A stretch of DNA of 33,553 nucleotides from an uncultured Verrucomicrobia subdivision 3 bacterium (GCA_903912925.1 CAIWJG010000720.1:1-33553); one strand, 5' to 3'. Numbered from the stretch's first letter, positions 22,796 to 32,403 are shown. The notes: generated by a model not told the origin, from the letters alone. Translations and numbers: made by a program.

Positions 22796-23989
22796 ATGAG
22801 GGTTGCGATTATCTTCGCCGGCGCTTATCCGACTGGAGACGTTACGACAGATCGTGTTCATAACATGTGCCTCGGCCTGGTGGAGAGCGGTGTCGATGTC
22901 GAGGTGCTATTGGCCAATCCAACGGAGAAGCCGGGCGGTACAAGGAACCTTTTGCCGGCAGGTGAGTATGAAGGAGTCAAGTTTGAATATGTGGGCGGAA
23001 GCACGACCAGAAGCGAACGGTTCTGGGTGAGACGCCTGCAGGATCTCTATTGTCACGTTCGGACAATACTGGTTGCGTCACTCGGCAGGCGACGCTATGA
23101 CATCACAATGGTAGTGGGCCCCTCGCTCGACTTTCGCGTGATTTTGCCCTTTGCGGGGCGGGTATTTGGTAGGAGAATGGTGCTGGAAATCAATGAGTAT
23201 CCCTTCGTCAAGTCAAAACCCGCCGTGCTTGGTGCAATCAAGCGCCAGTTGCTGTTTCGATTAGTGTTTCCGCTCTATTCAGGCTTCGTTCCGATCTCAC
23301 GAAACTTGTCGGAAGTCGTGGATGGGCACAAGTCGCAAGCCGCCTCTACGATTACGATCCCGATACTAGCTGGGAAAGTGAGCCCAAGTGCGGATCCTTC
23401 TTCGCTATTTGAGTGGCCTTACATTGTGCACGCCGGGTCGTTGGATGAGGAAAAAGACGGGGTTTTGGGAATTCTGGATGCATTTGCTATTGCTTTACGG
23501 CGGGTCCATACACCGTTGCGGTTGGTGATAACCGGGAAGCACGAGGGGACGAAACAGTACCACGCAGTGCTCCAGGCAATCAAGGCGCAAGGCTTGGCTG
23601 AGCGTGTGGTCTTTGTTGGGTATTGCAGCCGGGAGAGGCTTTCCAGGATTCTTGAAAACAGCCTGTTGGCCATCGTTAACAAGCTCGACACGGTTCAGAA
23701 CAGATACTGCTTTGCGACGAAGCTGGCTGATTATTTATTGCACGGAGTGCCGGTAATAACCACCACCGTGGGCGAATCGAGACACTTCTTGCATGATGGC
23801 CGGAACGCTTATATCGTGGAACCAGGCAGACCGGAATTGCTGGCTCAAAAAGTCGTTGAAGCCATCAATAATCCGGAGGAGCGCCGTAGGATTGGCGTCG
23901 CAGGGAGGCAGCTCGCTGAGACCGTTTTCAGCTATAGGGTACAGGGACTACGGCTAGCGCGGTTCTTGTCTGGAGCCAAAGACTCGTGA
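22796..23989 (+). CDS. GT4-like glycosyltransferase
   Basis: A 397-residue GT-B enzyme. It starts with MRVAIIFAGAYPTGDVTTDR and a Gly-rich acceptor loop, then VLEINEYPFVKSKP, VHAGSLDEEKDGVLGILDAF and VVFVGYCSRERLSRIL. The usual E-x7-E motif is replaced by NRYCFATKLADYLLHGVPVI, a variant common in GT4 subgroups that use F-x-T-K-L-x-[DE]. Specificity is unknown. The stop overlaps the GTG of the next gene (GTGA), which makes this the first of three coupled glycosyltransferases. Confidence 0.87.
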   Translation: MRVAIIFAGAYPTGDVTTDRVHNMCLGLVESGVDVEVLLANPTEKPGGTRNLLPAGEYEGVKFEYVGGSTTRSERFWVRRLQDLYCHVRTILVASLGRRRYDITMVVGPSLDFRVILPFAGRVFGRRMVLEINEYPFVKSKPAVLGAIKRQLLFRLVFPLYSGFVPISRNLSEVVDGHKSQAASTITIPILAGKVSPSADPSSLFEWPYIVHAGSLDEEKDGVLGILDAFAIALRRVHTPLRLVITGKHEGTKQYHAVLQAIKAQGLAERVVFVGYCSRERLSRILENSLLAIVNKLDTVQNRYCFATKLADYLLHGVPVITTTVGESRHFLHDGRNAYIVEPGRPELLAQKVVEAINNPEERRRIGVAGRQLAETVFSYRVQGLRLARFLSGAKDS

Positions 23990-25185
23990 GTGACTTGCAG
24001 CGGCTGCTAGTGGTGTCGCATGTGCTCCATTACGAGTACGATGGCAGGCTTTACGCGTACGGGCCTTACGCCAGGGAAATCGACATCTGGGGTGACATGT
24101 TTGCCGAGGTGGTGATCGCGGCGCCGGTGCAGCGCACAGCGCCGCCGGGTGACGCCCTGCCTTTTCAGCGACCGAACATTTCCCTATCTCCACAGCGGGA
24201 GACCGGTGGAACGACACTCCTGTCCAAAGCAACCCAAATGTTGGCGATCCCTGGTCACCTCTGGCGTCTCGCTTGCGCTATGCACCGGGTGGACGCCATC
24301 CAGGTTCGATGTCCGGGGAACCTCGGCCTCCTGGGCTGTATCCTCGCACCCCTGTTCCGCAAACCGCGCGTGGCCAAGTACGCGAGCCAGTGGAGTGAGT
24401 TCAAAACAGAGCCGTTTTCATGGCGCTTGCAGAGGCGTTTGCTCCGCTCTCGTTGGTGGCGCGCGCCAGTCCTGGTTTACGGCCAGTGGCCGAATCAACC
24501 GCCGCACATCATTCCTTTCTTTACCTCGATTTTGAATGAATTCCAAATGACCAGAGCTAGAGCAAGCAAACCTCGAAATTGGTCGCAGCGCCCGTTGGTG
24601 GCTCTATTTGTGGGCAGGCTATCACAGGCTAAGAACGTGCATGTTATCATCCGCGCCCTCGCGGATTTGCGAAGAGGCGGCGACGATCTCCAGTTGAGAA
24701 TTGTCGGTGACGGCCCAATGCGCGCTGAACTTGAAGATTTAGGTCGGAATTTGAATCTTGGCGAAAGGGTGTTCTTTGAGGGGGCCGTTCCACAGGGCAG
24801 GGTGCTCGATTTTTACGAGCAGGCTCACATCCTGGTGCTGGCATCGCAGACTGAGGGCTGGCCCAAGGCAATTGCGGAGGCCATGGCTTTCGGCTTGGTT
24901 TGTATTGGCAGCGATCGGGGGCTGGTGCCTCAAATGCTGGGAGAAGGAAGAGGACTGTTGGTGCAGCCTGGCGACGTTTCCGGGCTTGCGAGAGCACTGC
25001 ACTCTATAGCCATGGGGCCCCGGGAAGCAGGGGAAATGTCTAACCTTTCTGCCAACTGGGCGCGTCAATTCACACTGGAAGGATTGCGTGAGGCGATCCG
25101 GAAGCAATTGGAATCCTCGTGGGCGGTTAACTTGCGAGACGTTTCCGCCCCCGCTCCCCAGTCGTCTCAGGCAATTGTACCGTGA
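23986..25185 (+). CDS. GT4-family glycosyltransferase
   Basis: A 399-residue enzyme with the C-terminal GT4 signature: VALFVGRLSQAKNVHVIIRAL, LRIVGDGPMRAELEDLG, VFFEGAVPQGRVLDFYEQAH and the E-x7-E motif in SQTEGWPKAIAEAMAFGLV. The N-terminal domain (YDGRLYAYGPYAREIDIWGD) is of the type that binds the lipid-linked acceptor. GTG 23986 overlaps the previous stop and the end overlaps the next GTG start, so it should be made in fixed ratio with its neighbours. Confidence 0.9.
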   Translation: MSDLQRLLVVSHVLHYEYDGRLYAYGPYAREIDIWGDMFAEVVIAAPVQRTAPPGDALPFQRPNISLSPQRETGGTTLLSKATQMLAIPGHLWRLACAMHRVDAIQVRCPGNLGLLGCILAPLFRKPRVAKYASQWSEFKTEPFSWRLQRRLLRSRWWRAPVLVYGQWPNQPPHIIPFFTSILNEFQMTRARASKPRNWSQRPLVALFVGRLSQAKNVHVIIRALADLRRGGDDLQLRIVGDGPMRAELEDLGRNLNLGERVFFEGAVPQGRVLDFYEQAHILVLASQTEGWPKAIAEAMAFGLVCIGSDRGLVPQMLGEGRGLLVQPGDVSGLARALHSIAMGPREAGEMSNLSANWARQFTLEGLREAIRKQLESSWAVNLRDVSAPAPQSSQAIVP

Positions 25186-26321
25186 AATCCTTGGCCGTCA
25201 TGCAGGTGGTTGACTCGCTCGATATCGGCGGGATGGAATCCGTCGCCGTGAATTATGCCAATCAACTGGCCCAGCGTGGCATCGTAAGCTCAATCTGCTC
25301 TACCCGCCGGAGCGGACCATTCCAGGCGCGCCTCTCGCAAAATGTGGCGCATTTGGATCTCGAACGGCATGGCATCGTTGATTTCCGTGCTTTAAGGCGC
25401 TTCATCCGATTTATCCAGGCTCAAAATGTTGACGTGATCCATGCGCATGGCACCGCACTTTTCTTTTGCAGTCTCTCAACCTTGTTCTGCACGAAGCCAA
25501 AACTGGTCTGGCACGATCATTTCGGGCGGTATGCGACGGAAGAACGCCCCTCATGGCTCTACAGGCTGGCGATGAAGCGTGTGAACGGCGTCATTGCCGT
25601 GAATGAACCCTTGGCCGACTGGGCCCGCTCCAAATTAAGAGTTCCGGCCACCCGCGTGTGGTACGTGCCAAACTTTGTGATTCAACCCGCACCCTTGCCA
25701 GACATCCCCGACCTGCCGGGACAGCCCGGAAAGCGCATCGTCTGCGTCGCCAATCTCCGACCGGAGAAGGGCCACCTTGTGCTCATTGACGCCCTGAGGG
25801 AAGTGGTCGCTGCCGAGCCTCAAGCCTGCGTTCTTATCGTCGGAAGTGACGCAAACCGCAGCCATGCGACGAGAATCAGGGATCGTATCCAGCATCACGG
25901 GCTCGAGAATCACGTTTTTATTATGGGAAGCCGCGGCGATGTGTCTTCAATTTTATGCGCCTGCGACATTGGTGTTCTGTCCTCCATCTCGGAAGGACTT
26001 CCGCTGGCGCTACTGGAATACGGGGAAGCCGGACTGCCCACGGTCGCCACTCGCACTGGCCAGGTTCCTGAGGTGCTGGACAACGGCCGGGCGGGGCTGC
26101 TCGTTTCGCCAGGCGAGCCGGTGGGCTTAGCAGAGGCTCTGCTAAGCCTGCTCAGGTCGAGTGGTCTCCGGCGGGAACTAGGCGCTTCGCTGCGGCACCG
26201 CGTCCGGGACAAATACAGCCAGTCAACGGCAATGGATCAAATTGGGAACATCTACGAAACGGTGCTTGGGCCGCAGTTGAGCAGGAAGGTCGAGCGCGAC
26301 GAATCGAAAGCAGTTCAATGA
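25182..26321 (+). CDS. GT4-family glycosyltransferase
   Basis: A 379-residue enzyme beginning at GTG 25182 with VMQVVDSLDIGGMESVAVNY, the Gly-rich acceptor loop of GT4 enzymes. The H-x-H-G motif (VIHAHGTALFF) follows. The C-terminal half has VCVANLRPEKGHLVLIDALR, VLIVGSDANR and E-x7-E in SISEGLPLALLEYGEAGLPT. It lies between two coupled overlaps (GTGA before, ATGA after), inside the densest part of the cluster. Confidence 0.9.
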   Translation: MKSLAVMQVVDSLDIGGMESVAVNYANQLAQRGIVSSICSTRRSGPFQARLSQNVAHLDLERHGIVDFRALRRFIRFIQAQNVDVIHAHGTALFFCSLSTLFCTKPKLVWHDHFGRYATEERPSWLYRLAMKRVNGVIAVNEPLADWARSKLRVPATRVWYVPNFVIQPAPLPDIPDLPGQPGKRIVCVANLRPEKGHLVLIDALREVVAAEPQACVLIVGSDANRSHATRIRDRIQHHGLENHVFIMGSRGDVSSILCACDIGVLSSISEGLPLALLEYGEAGLPTVATRTGQVPEVLDNGRAGLLVSPGEPVGLAEALLSLLRSSGLRRELGASLRHRVRDKYSQSTAMDQIGNIYETVLGPQLSRKVERDESKAVQ

Positions 26322-27850
26322 GATGGGGCCGGCAGAGTGGAAGGTCAGGACCCAGGACCTGGCAAGTTGTGCGAGCGGAGCGGGCACAACTCTTGACACC
26401 CGATTCGCATGGCGGGCATGGGCGCTCGTCGCCTCCGGCAGGCGAGGGTATGCGTTTTTTCTGGCTGGCAGCCCTCCTGGTCCTTCACGTCCTGCTGGGA
26501 GTCGGATGCAAACTCAGCAGCTTGTTTGCACTCGCTCATGCTTCAGGAACGTTCCTTTTTGGAATCTACCTCCTGGTCCGCTGGCGGGGTCCCTTTCCCC
26601 TAGCCTGCTGGGGAGCCTACGTGGTAGGATCCGAGGTCCTCTGGCGGATGGCCAATGCGCCCGTGCCTTGGCAATATGCCGATTTCTCGCTGTGTTTCGT
26701 GCTGCTCCTGGGGCTTGCTCGGACCGGCCTGCGTAGACTCCCGTGGGTGCCTGCCGCTTACTTTGTTCTGCTCCTGCCAGCCGTGATCTTCACTTTGGCT
26801 CAGGTTCCCCTGATGGCCGCACGCCGAGCCGTGAGCTTTAATCTGTCTGGCCCGCTGGCCGTGATGGTGTGCTCGCTCTTCTGTTCCCGCTTGCAGTTGG
26901 ACGACCGCCGGATGCAACGGTTGATGGTGTGGTTGGTCGTGCCAGTGGCTGCCATCGCGGCAGCCGTCTTCTTTGGCTTATCCACTACGGAGGTTGTGTT
27001 CCGATCACAGTCGAACTTCGCGGCCACCGGTGGTTTCGGGCCAAACCAGGTTTCCTGCATTCTCGGGTTGGGGGCGCTCTACGGACTCCTGCTGGCCTTG
27101 GATCCGGGGGTTGGCATAAAACTGCGAGTGGTCTTTGTGGTTCTGGCGCTTTGGTTTGCCGCCCACGCCGCCTTGTCTTTTTCCCGCACTGGGATCTACC
27201 TCATCGGTGGCGGTCTGCTGACGGCGATGCCATTTCTTTCCCTGAAGCGGTTACTGCGCCCGGGAACCATCATTATCGTGAGCGTCACGGTGGTGGCTGG
27301 GCTGGTCACCTGGGGCTATCTCGTGCACTTCACAGGGGGAAAGGTCAGCGAACGGTTTGCGAGGAGAGATTTCTCAAACCGGGACAGCATTGCCGGTGAG
27401 GAGCTTCAGATTTGGAGAGAGAACATTCTATTCGGTGCCGGCGTCGGCATGTCAGCCGAAACACGCGAGGAAAGCACCGGCGTCCATGTCGCCTCGCACA
27501 CGGAGTACACTCGGCTGGTTTCTGAGCACGGGCTGTTCGGCTTCCTGGCCGGAGTTCTGCTCCTGACCGCGTGCTTCCGCCCGCTGACTATCAACTTTCC
27601 CGCCTTCACAAAAGCGGCAGTCCTCGCCAGCCTCGCCTTCGCGCTTTTCTATCTCGCCGCAAGCGGAATGAGAACTGCCAGCCCCGGTTTCCTCTTCGGC
27701 CTGGCTTTCGCAGGTCCGGCGCTGGCACACAGGGTATGCAGACGACAAAGCGTTCAGCGATCCGCGTTCCCCCATTTGCAGTCTTCGATCCGCGGGCCGG
27801 TGGGCCCTCCATTTCAGAGCTTGGTTCGGCCTCCGACCTCCGCCCTCTGA
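26318..27850 (+). CDS. O-antigen polymerase/ligase-like membrane protein (Wzy_C type)
   Basis: A membrane protein with about 11 hydrophobic segments. Its large periplasmic loop contains RFARRDFSNRDSIAGEELQI and then FGAGVGMS with HVASHTEYTRLVSEHGLFGF, the pattern of Wzy_C (PF04932) polymerases and ligases. It would polymerise repeat units or attach the chain to an acceptor. ATG 26318 overlaps the upstream stop and is used here (510 residues). The first 44 residues, however, are polar and encoded partly by heptamer-like DNA (AGGACCCAGGACCTGG), so ATG 26450 (MRFFWLAALLV, preceded by GGCAGG) may be the true start. The C-terminal tail (about 485-510) is also repeat-like; CCTCTGACTTCTGC at its end recurs at 8108. 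Confidence 0.85.
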   Translation: MRWGRQSGRSGPRTWQVVRAERAQLLTPDSHGGHGRSSPPAGEGMRFFWLAALLVLHVLLGVGCKLSSLFALAHASGTFLFGIYLLVRWRGPFPLACWGAYVVGSEVLWRMANAPVPWQYADFSLCFVLLLGLARTGLRRLPWVPAAYFVLLLPAVIFTLAQVPLMAARRAVSFNLSGPLAVMVCSLFCSRLQLDDRRMQRLMVWLVVPVAAIAAAVFFGLSTTEVVFRSQSNFAATGGFGPNQVSCILGLGALYGLLLALDPGVGIKLRVVFVVLALWFAAHAALSFSRTGIYLIGGGLLTAMPFLSLKRLLRPGTIIIVSVTVVAGLVTWGYLVHFTGGKVSERFARRDFSNRDSIAGEELQIWRENILFGAGVGMSAETREESTGVHVASHTEYTRLVSEHGLFGFLAGVLLLTACFRPLTINFPAFTKAAVLASLAFALFYLAASGMRTASPGFLFGLAFAGPALAHRVCRRQSVQRSAFPHLQSSIRGPVGPPFQSLVRPPTSAL

Positions 27851-27887
27851 CTTCTGCCATGCCGATGAAATAGCGAAGCGAGTATTC

Positions 27888-29150
27888 ATGCGTCTTGCCA
27901 TCTTTACGAGCCAGTTTCCGAGTAAGGTAAACACGTTTTTCGCGCGGGATGTGCGGAGCTTGCTCGAAGCTGGCGTGGACGTGGACGTGTTTCCAATTTA
28001 TCCGCTGGACGCATCCCTTTGGCGGTGGGTGCCCTCGGTGCTCAGCGAGTCGCTCTTCCCGCGAGAGCGCGTCCATCACGCGAACTTGACCGAATGTCTG
28101 CTCACTTGGCGGCCTTGGCCGCTCAGGCGGGCGGTCCGTTTCCTGAGGGACGCGGCCGCTGTGAACTGCTCCGCCATCCGGTTCGGGATCACGCCACTCG
28201 CAAAGAGTCTCTACGTCATGCCGCTGGCTTGGTCTTGGGCCCAGAGGTATGATGGACAGTACGACCATATTCTTTCCTACTGGGGAAACTACGCCGCCAC
28301 CTGCGCCTTCGTGGCGAACCGATTGCAGGCCCGATCCGTTCCGTTTTCCTTCTTTCTACACGCGGGGACGGACCTGTATCGGGACCAAGTTTACCTGCGC
28401 GAGAAGCTGTTCATCGCCGACAACATCTTCGTCGTATGCGAGTTCAACCGGGAATTCATCCGCAAGCTGTATCCAGACGCTTTTGAAGCCATCACCCACA
28501 AAGTTCACCTCCACCATCTCGGGCTTGATCTTGAAGAGTTCCAGTATTCGCCTGACGGTCGTCTGCCGGACCGCGTGCTGGCGGTTGGCAGTTTCAGCAA
28601 AGCAAAGGGGTTCGATTACCTCCTGAGAGCTATTCACGAGCTGCGTGGCCGGGGCACACGCGTCGAGCTGGAATTGATCGGCGACGGCGAAGAGTCAGGC
28701 TCCCTAAAGAGACTGGCTGCGGAGCTGGGTATTGCGGAACAAGTGATATTCTCAGGTTGGCAGACTTTTGAACGCGTGCGAGACGCGATGCGGAGGGCGA
28801 CGCTCCTTGTGCATCCCTCGATTGGACTTGGGGACGCCGTGCCGACTGTAATCAAGGAGGCGGCCGCGCTGGGCCTGCCGGTTGTTGGAACGCGGGTCGC
28901 CGGCATCCCGGAATTGCTGGATGATGGACGATGCGGTTGCCTGGTTCCGCCCAGGGATGTCCAGGCACTGGCCGGCGCCATTGGCCGACTCTTAGCCGAT
29001 GAGCCCTTGAGGAAGCAGTATTCTTTGGAAGCCCGCCGGCACGCAGAGACCATGTTGAACCTGTGGGCAAACGGGCGGAGACTGGCAGAGATCTTGGGGG
29101 CGGCCGCGTGTTCGGAGCGCTCTCACGCGAGCAAAGCGGCACAACTCTGA
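27888..29150 (+). CDS. GT4-family glycosyltransferase
   Basis: A 420-residue enzyme starting MRLAIFTSQFPSKVNTFFAR, a start shared with colanic-acid type WcaL-like enzymes. The acceptor half includes LHAGTDLYRDQVYLREKLFI. The donor half has LAVGSFSKAKGFDYLLRAI, LIGDGEESGSLKRLAAELGI and VIFSGWQTFERVRDAMRRA. In the E-x7-E position I read D-x7-E (GDAVPTVIKEAAALGLPV), a mild variation. ATG 27888 follows the polymerase by 37 bases. It is the last gene of this strand before the oppositely oriented beta-helix gene. Confidence 0.9.
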   Translation: MRLAIFTSQFPSKVNTFFARDVRSLLEAGVDVDVFPIYPLDASLWRWVPSVLSESLFPRERVHHANLTECLLTWRPWPLRRAVRFLRDAAAVNCSAIRFGITPLAKSLYVMPLAWSWAQRYDGQYDHILSYWGNYAATCAFVANRLQARSVPFSFFLHAGTDLYRDQVYLREKLFIADNIFVVCEFNREFIRKLYPDAFEAITHKVHLHHLGLDLEEFQYSPDGRLPDRVLAVGSFSKAKGFDYLLRAIHELRGRGTRVELELIGDGEESGSLKRLAAELGIAEQVIFSGWQTFERVRDAMRRATLLVHPSIGLGDAVPTVIKEAAALGLPVVGTRVAGIPELLDDGRCGCLVPPRDVQALAGAIGRLLADEPLRKQYSLEARRHAETMLNLWANGRRLAEILGAAACSERSHASKAAQL

Positions 29151-29181
29151 AAGGTCAAAAGGCGCAATTCAGCTTTCCCGG

Positions 29182-30699
29182 CTAATCAGTCTCCAGCACC
29201 CTCAGGCTGGAAGGCGGCAGGAGTCCACGTGACGGCAGCGATAACAGCACAAACACGTTGAATTTCGGCCCTGTTGGTGCGGGCGCAGCTTGTTTCCCAA
29301 TCGGAATGGCCACGCTCAGGTTGGTCATGGGCACGGAAATGGTTCCGCCGTCGTAAAGGCCGCTCGCCACCAGCGGTCCAAAATAATCCGCGGCATTACG
29401 CACCTGATAAGCCATGCCCGCAGATAATACCCGGCTCGCGTCCACGCTGACGTTGTCGTTCGTGCTCCAATTGTAAATGATTATGTTGGCTCGGCCAGTT
29501 TCGTAGGGGTTAGGCCGCACATAAATCCAGGAACCTGACGGCGCGGAGGCTGTTGATGTGCCGTTAATGTCATTGCCTGCTGCTTGCCATGCCGCTAAAG
29601 TGTACTCCTTCCCAGCCCCTTGTGAGTCTTTGTAGTAAACCGGCTTGGACCAAGGAACGTTGTAATAATAGTTGTGGTCAGCCAATACGAGTGTATTAGT
29701 TTGTGGCGATCGAATATCTACTGAAACCGCTTGGGTATTGTAATTGAAAACAACGTTCGTCCACCAAATAATCTGGGAATAGGTGTTCGCAAATACGTTG
29801 CTCACCAAGGTAATTGTGCCGTTGGTTGCCGGGTTGTAGAATATCCCACCATAGATTTGACTTGGGTACCAGTTAAAGTTCTGAGTGAAAACTATCCGGT
29901 CGCACGTTGAGCCTTCTGTGTGAAAATTGGACGCCCATCCGTTGGTCGAGTTGCTGCCTGAATTAACCATCACATTGCCCTGAAAAACCATATTGACCGT
30001 TTGAAACGATGATCGGCAGTTCAGGCCAACATTATACGCATTTAATCCAATATTTTCTTGGAACAGTTTGGAAACGGCATAGCTGCGGTTTTGAACATAG
30101 AGATTGTGTCCATGTCCCCGGTCGGCAAGTTGATAACCGTTGTTGTAGATAACACAGCCAGTGATCTCCGCATTCGTGCTTTGATAGCTCACAAAAGCCC
30201 CGTCTCCGCAATCGTGAATAATCGAATTGATGAGCTTGTTATTACTCCCCGGCAAACTGGTATTGAATCCAACCCCATCTCCCCGAACTACGTAACGATT
30301 GGTTGCAGAGTTCATTATCTCCAACCCCCTGACCCAGATTCCGGAACCTTGGAAGGTAAACGGGTTCTCCGTGTAACAGTTCGCATCAAGAATTGCCCGC
30401 TCGCCGTTGTAGTTCCTAACTACAATGGGATTGTTGGATGGTGCCGACAACGAGCAGGTAAACGCTCCAGTGTAAGTTCCGCCGCGCAGATAAATGGTGT
30501 CGCCCGCTCGCGCCGGGCTCCCGGATCCGATTGCGTTTTGTAAGCTCGATGGATTTGATTGCGTGCCACTGCCAGTCCCGGCCGGCGAGACGTAGTGCAA
30601 TGCGCCGCGGGCAATGGGCACAACACCGAGGCTCAGCGCAAGCATCACCAAACAACGTTGGCAGGCCATGCCCGTAAAAATAGCTGTTCCGTTATGCAT
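29182..30699 (-). CDS. Secreted right-handed beta-helix protein
   Basis: A 505-residue exported protein. The signal peptide (ACQRCLVMLALSLGVVPIARG, cleavage near ALHYVSP) is followed by HYVSPAGTGSGTQSNPSSLQ and DTIYLRGGTYTGAF, the standard start of NosD/DUF1565-like parallel beta-helices. Many short turns follow, such as NKLINSIIHDCGDGAFVSYQ, NAEITGCVIYNNGYQ and NMVFQGNVMVNSGSN. The C-terminal 100 residues look like a separate beta domain. Beta-helix proteins in EPS loci are often lyases, epimerases or binding proteins; I cannot see a catalytic set. No PEP-CTERM signal is present at the end. ATG 30699 is preferred over an upstream start because it places the signal peptide correctly. It is transcribed divergently from the PaaK-like gene. 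Confidence 0.85.
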   Translation of the reverse strand: MHNGTAIFTGMACQRCLVMLALSLGVVPIARGALHYVSPAGTGSGTQSNPSSLQNAIGSGSPARAGDTIYLRGGTYTGAFTCSLSAPSNNPIVVRNYNGERAILDANCYTENPFTFQGSGIWVRGLEIMNSATNRYVVRGDGVGFNTSLPGSNNKLINSIIHDCGDGAFVSYQSTNAEITGCVIYNNGYQLADRGHGHNLYVQNRSYAVSKLFQENIGLNAYNVGLNCRSSFQTVNMVFQGNVMVNSGSNSTNGWASNFHTEGSTCDRIVFTQNFNWYPSQIYGGIFYNPATNGTITLVSNVFANTYSQIIWWTNVVFNYNTQAVSVDIRSPQTNTLVLADHNYYYNVPWSKPVYYKDSQGAGKEYTLAAWQAAGNDINGTSTASAPSGSWIYVRPNPYETGRANIIIYNWSTNDNVSVDASRVLSAGMAYQVRNAADYFGPLVASGLYDGGTISVPMTNLSVAIPIGKQAAPAPTGPKFNVFVLLSLPSRGLLPPSSLRVLETD

Positions 30700-30833
30700 G
30701 TCAACAGGATTAGCAATAATCGTGCCACTTGTCCAGCCTCTCCGCCAGCGTCTGGGGCATTCCCTACAACCAGTTACCGTGCTGCTCGGGGTGTGGTCAG
30801 GAGGAGCCAAACGCTCAAAAGTTTGTTAACCAC
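30700..30833. promoter_or_regulatory. Divergent promoter region between beta-helix and PaaK-like genes
   Basis: The 134 bases between two divergent start codons must hold promoters for both, unless the right-hand gene is read from further left. I see no strong -35/-10 pair and no clear Shine-Dalgarno before either ATG. The sequence has low complexity only in the short CGGGGTGTGGTCAGGAGGAG part. Confidence 0.4.
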
Positions 30834-32228
30834 ATGGCATCGAAATTAGAGCAACTGTATCCGTACGTGCCTGTGTTCGCGCAGAACCTGGGCATTAGCC
30901 TTTTCGGTCTTGCCTGGCGGCATGAGCGCCTTGGCGGACGGTTCGAGGAGCATTTGGCGGCTTTCCGTGAGCGCGAGCGCTGGGGTGCTGAGCGCTTGGG
31001 CGACCACGTGCTAGGGGAGTTGCAGAGGACGCTGTTGCACGCGTTTGCACAAGTTCCTTTTTACCGCCGCCGATGGGCCGAAGCCGGAATCAGCGTTGGC
31101 GACTTGCAAAGCATGACGGTTGGCGGCTTGTCGAGGCTTCCCACCACACCGAAACAAGACCTGCGGCTAGCGCCGGAATCCTTCGTGGCCCAGAACGTGG
31201 CCGATCGAGAGAAGCTGCATCTTTACTACAGCAGCGGCAGCACGGGAACACCCATTACCGCCATCTGTACCTCGGATGCGCATCGCAGGTACATCGCCGC
31301 TCGGGAAGCCCGGTCGTTTGGCTGGGCTGGCACCAGTGTCCGCAAACCGCGTTCGATGATCGGCGGGCGGATGGTGGTGCCACGAGGCGTTTCCCGCGGG
31401 CCGTTTCATCGCTACAACTGGATCGAAAAACAGGTCTATTTCTCGGCTTACCACATCGCGCCGGCCAACGTTCGTGAGTACATGCGGGCCTTTAATCATC
31501 ATCGCCCGCGGGTCATGACCGGCTATGCTTATTCGCACTACATCCTCGCGCGGATGATGGCCGAGGTGGGGGTGACTCTGGACTATGAACCGGACGCGTT
31601 GGTCCTCGGCAGTGAGAAGCTGACACCGGAGATGAAGGTGGTAATCCGGCAGGCCTTTCGGGCGCGTGCTTATGAGGAGTATGGCGCGGTGGAAAACTGC
31701 ATGCTCGCCACGGAGTGCGAACACGGCAGTCTCCATGCGCATCCGGATTTCGGAATCATTGAGATCGTGGATGCCCAAGGACAGCCAGTGCCGCCCGGGG
31801 TGGAGGGCCGGATTCTATGCACGGCGCTGCAGAATGAGGCGCAGCCCCTGGTGCGCTATGAGATTGGCGATCTGGGAGTATGGGCCGAAAGTCCCTGCCC
31901 GTGCGGTCGGAATAATCTTCCCGTCCTCAAGGAAGTCGTGGGTCGGCTCGAAGACGTGGTGGTGGGTCCGGACGGTCGCCAGATGGTCCGCTTTCATGGC
32001 ATCTTCGTTGATCTGCCCCACGTTCTCGAAGGGCAGGTGATACAGGAAGCGCCGGATCGGTTCATCGTCAAAGTGGTTGGGCGCGATGGGTTTGGTCCTG
32101 CACAGGAGGCAACCATCCGGCAGCGGTTCGCCCAGCGCTTGGGCCCGGTTTCAGTGGAGATTCAGCGAGTGCCTGAGATCCCGCGCAGCGCTCGAGGGAA
32201 GTTTCGCGCGGTTGTCCGGCACTTCTGA
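30834..32228 (+). CDS. PaaK/CapK-like adenylate-forming enzyme
   Basis: A 464-residue member of the phenylacetate-CoA ligase/CapK group. The phosphate-binding loop is LYYSSGSTGTPITA (about 130-143), the adenine motif is EEYGAVENC, the core motif is LVRYEIGDLGVW and the C-terminal hinge region is VVGRLEDVVVGPDGRQMV. These enzymes activate a carboxylate as acyl-AMP. In EPS and capsule loci CapK-like members may help decorate sugars with acyl or amino-acid groups, but the substrate is unknown. ATG 30834 is chosen because an upstream in-frame start would add Cys-rich non-homologous residues. It is followed after 175 bases by a membrane protein on the same strand. Confidence 0.88.
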   Translation: MASKLEQLYPYVPVFAQNLGISLFGLAWRHERLGGRFEEHLAAFRERERWGAERLGDHVLGELQRTLLHAFAQVPFYRRRWAEAGISVGDLQSMTVGGLSRLPTTPKQDLRLAPESFVAQNVADREKLHLYYSSGSTGTPITAICTSDAHRRYIAAREARSFGWAGTSVRKPRSMIGGRMVVPRGVSRGPFHRYNWIEKQVYFSAYHIAPANVREYMRAFNHHRPRVMTGYAYSHYILARMMAEVGVTLDYEPDALVLGSEKLTPEMKVVIRQAFRARAYEEYGAVENCMLATECEHGSLHAHPDFGIIEIVDAQGQPVPPGVEGRILCTALQNEAQPLVRYEIGDLGVWAESPCPCGRNNLPVLKEVVGRLEDVVVGPDGRQMVRFHGIFVDLPHVLEGQVIQEAPDRFIVKVVGRDGFGPAQEATIRQRFAQRLGPVSVEIQRVPEIPRSARGKFRAVVRHF

Positions 32229-32270
32229 GGAGGCCTGCAAGTTTGTCACGCAAGCACACAAGTTGCCAGC

Positions 32271-32387
32271 ATGACTGTCTGGACTCTTAAAAATGCCGAA
32301 CTGTTGCCGTTGAAACCCGAACAGCGTGTTTTGCGCTCCAGGTTGCTCGCTCAGGAACTGGGCGGGCGCGGGCGGTTGAACGCCTAG
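32271..32387 (+). CDS. Small open frame, hypothetical (38 aa)
   Basis: ATG 32271 to TAG 32385-32387 encodes MTVWTLKNAELLPLKPEQRV and then LRSRLLAQELGGRG. The L-P-L-K-P-E-Q-R-x-L-x-x-x-L-L-x-x-E-L run loosely recalls the first helix of PF09720-type antitoxins. It could be a remnant of one, or chance. No good ribosome binding site precedes it. Confidence 0.25.
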   Translation: MTVWTLKNAELLPLKPEQRVLRSRLLAQELGGRGRLNA

Positions 32388-32403
32388 CTCCAAAGCCATA
32401 CCC

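Noticed and set aside
24149..24535. Second-frame open stretch inside the GT4 gene at 24 kb
   Set aside because: It overlaps a GT4 gene with clear motifs and has no signature of its own.
29182..29280. PEP-CTERM sorting tail on the beta-helix protein
   Set aside because: The C-terminus has Pro and a short hydrophobic run but no V-P-E-P motif, no full TM and no Arg cluster.
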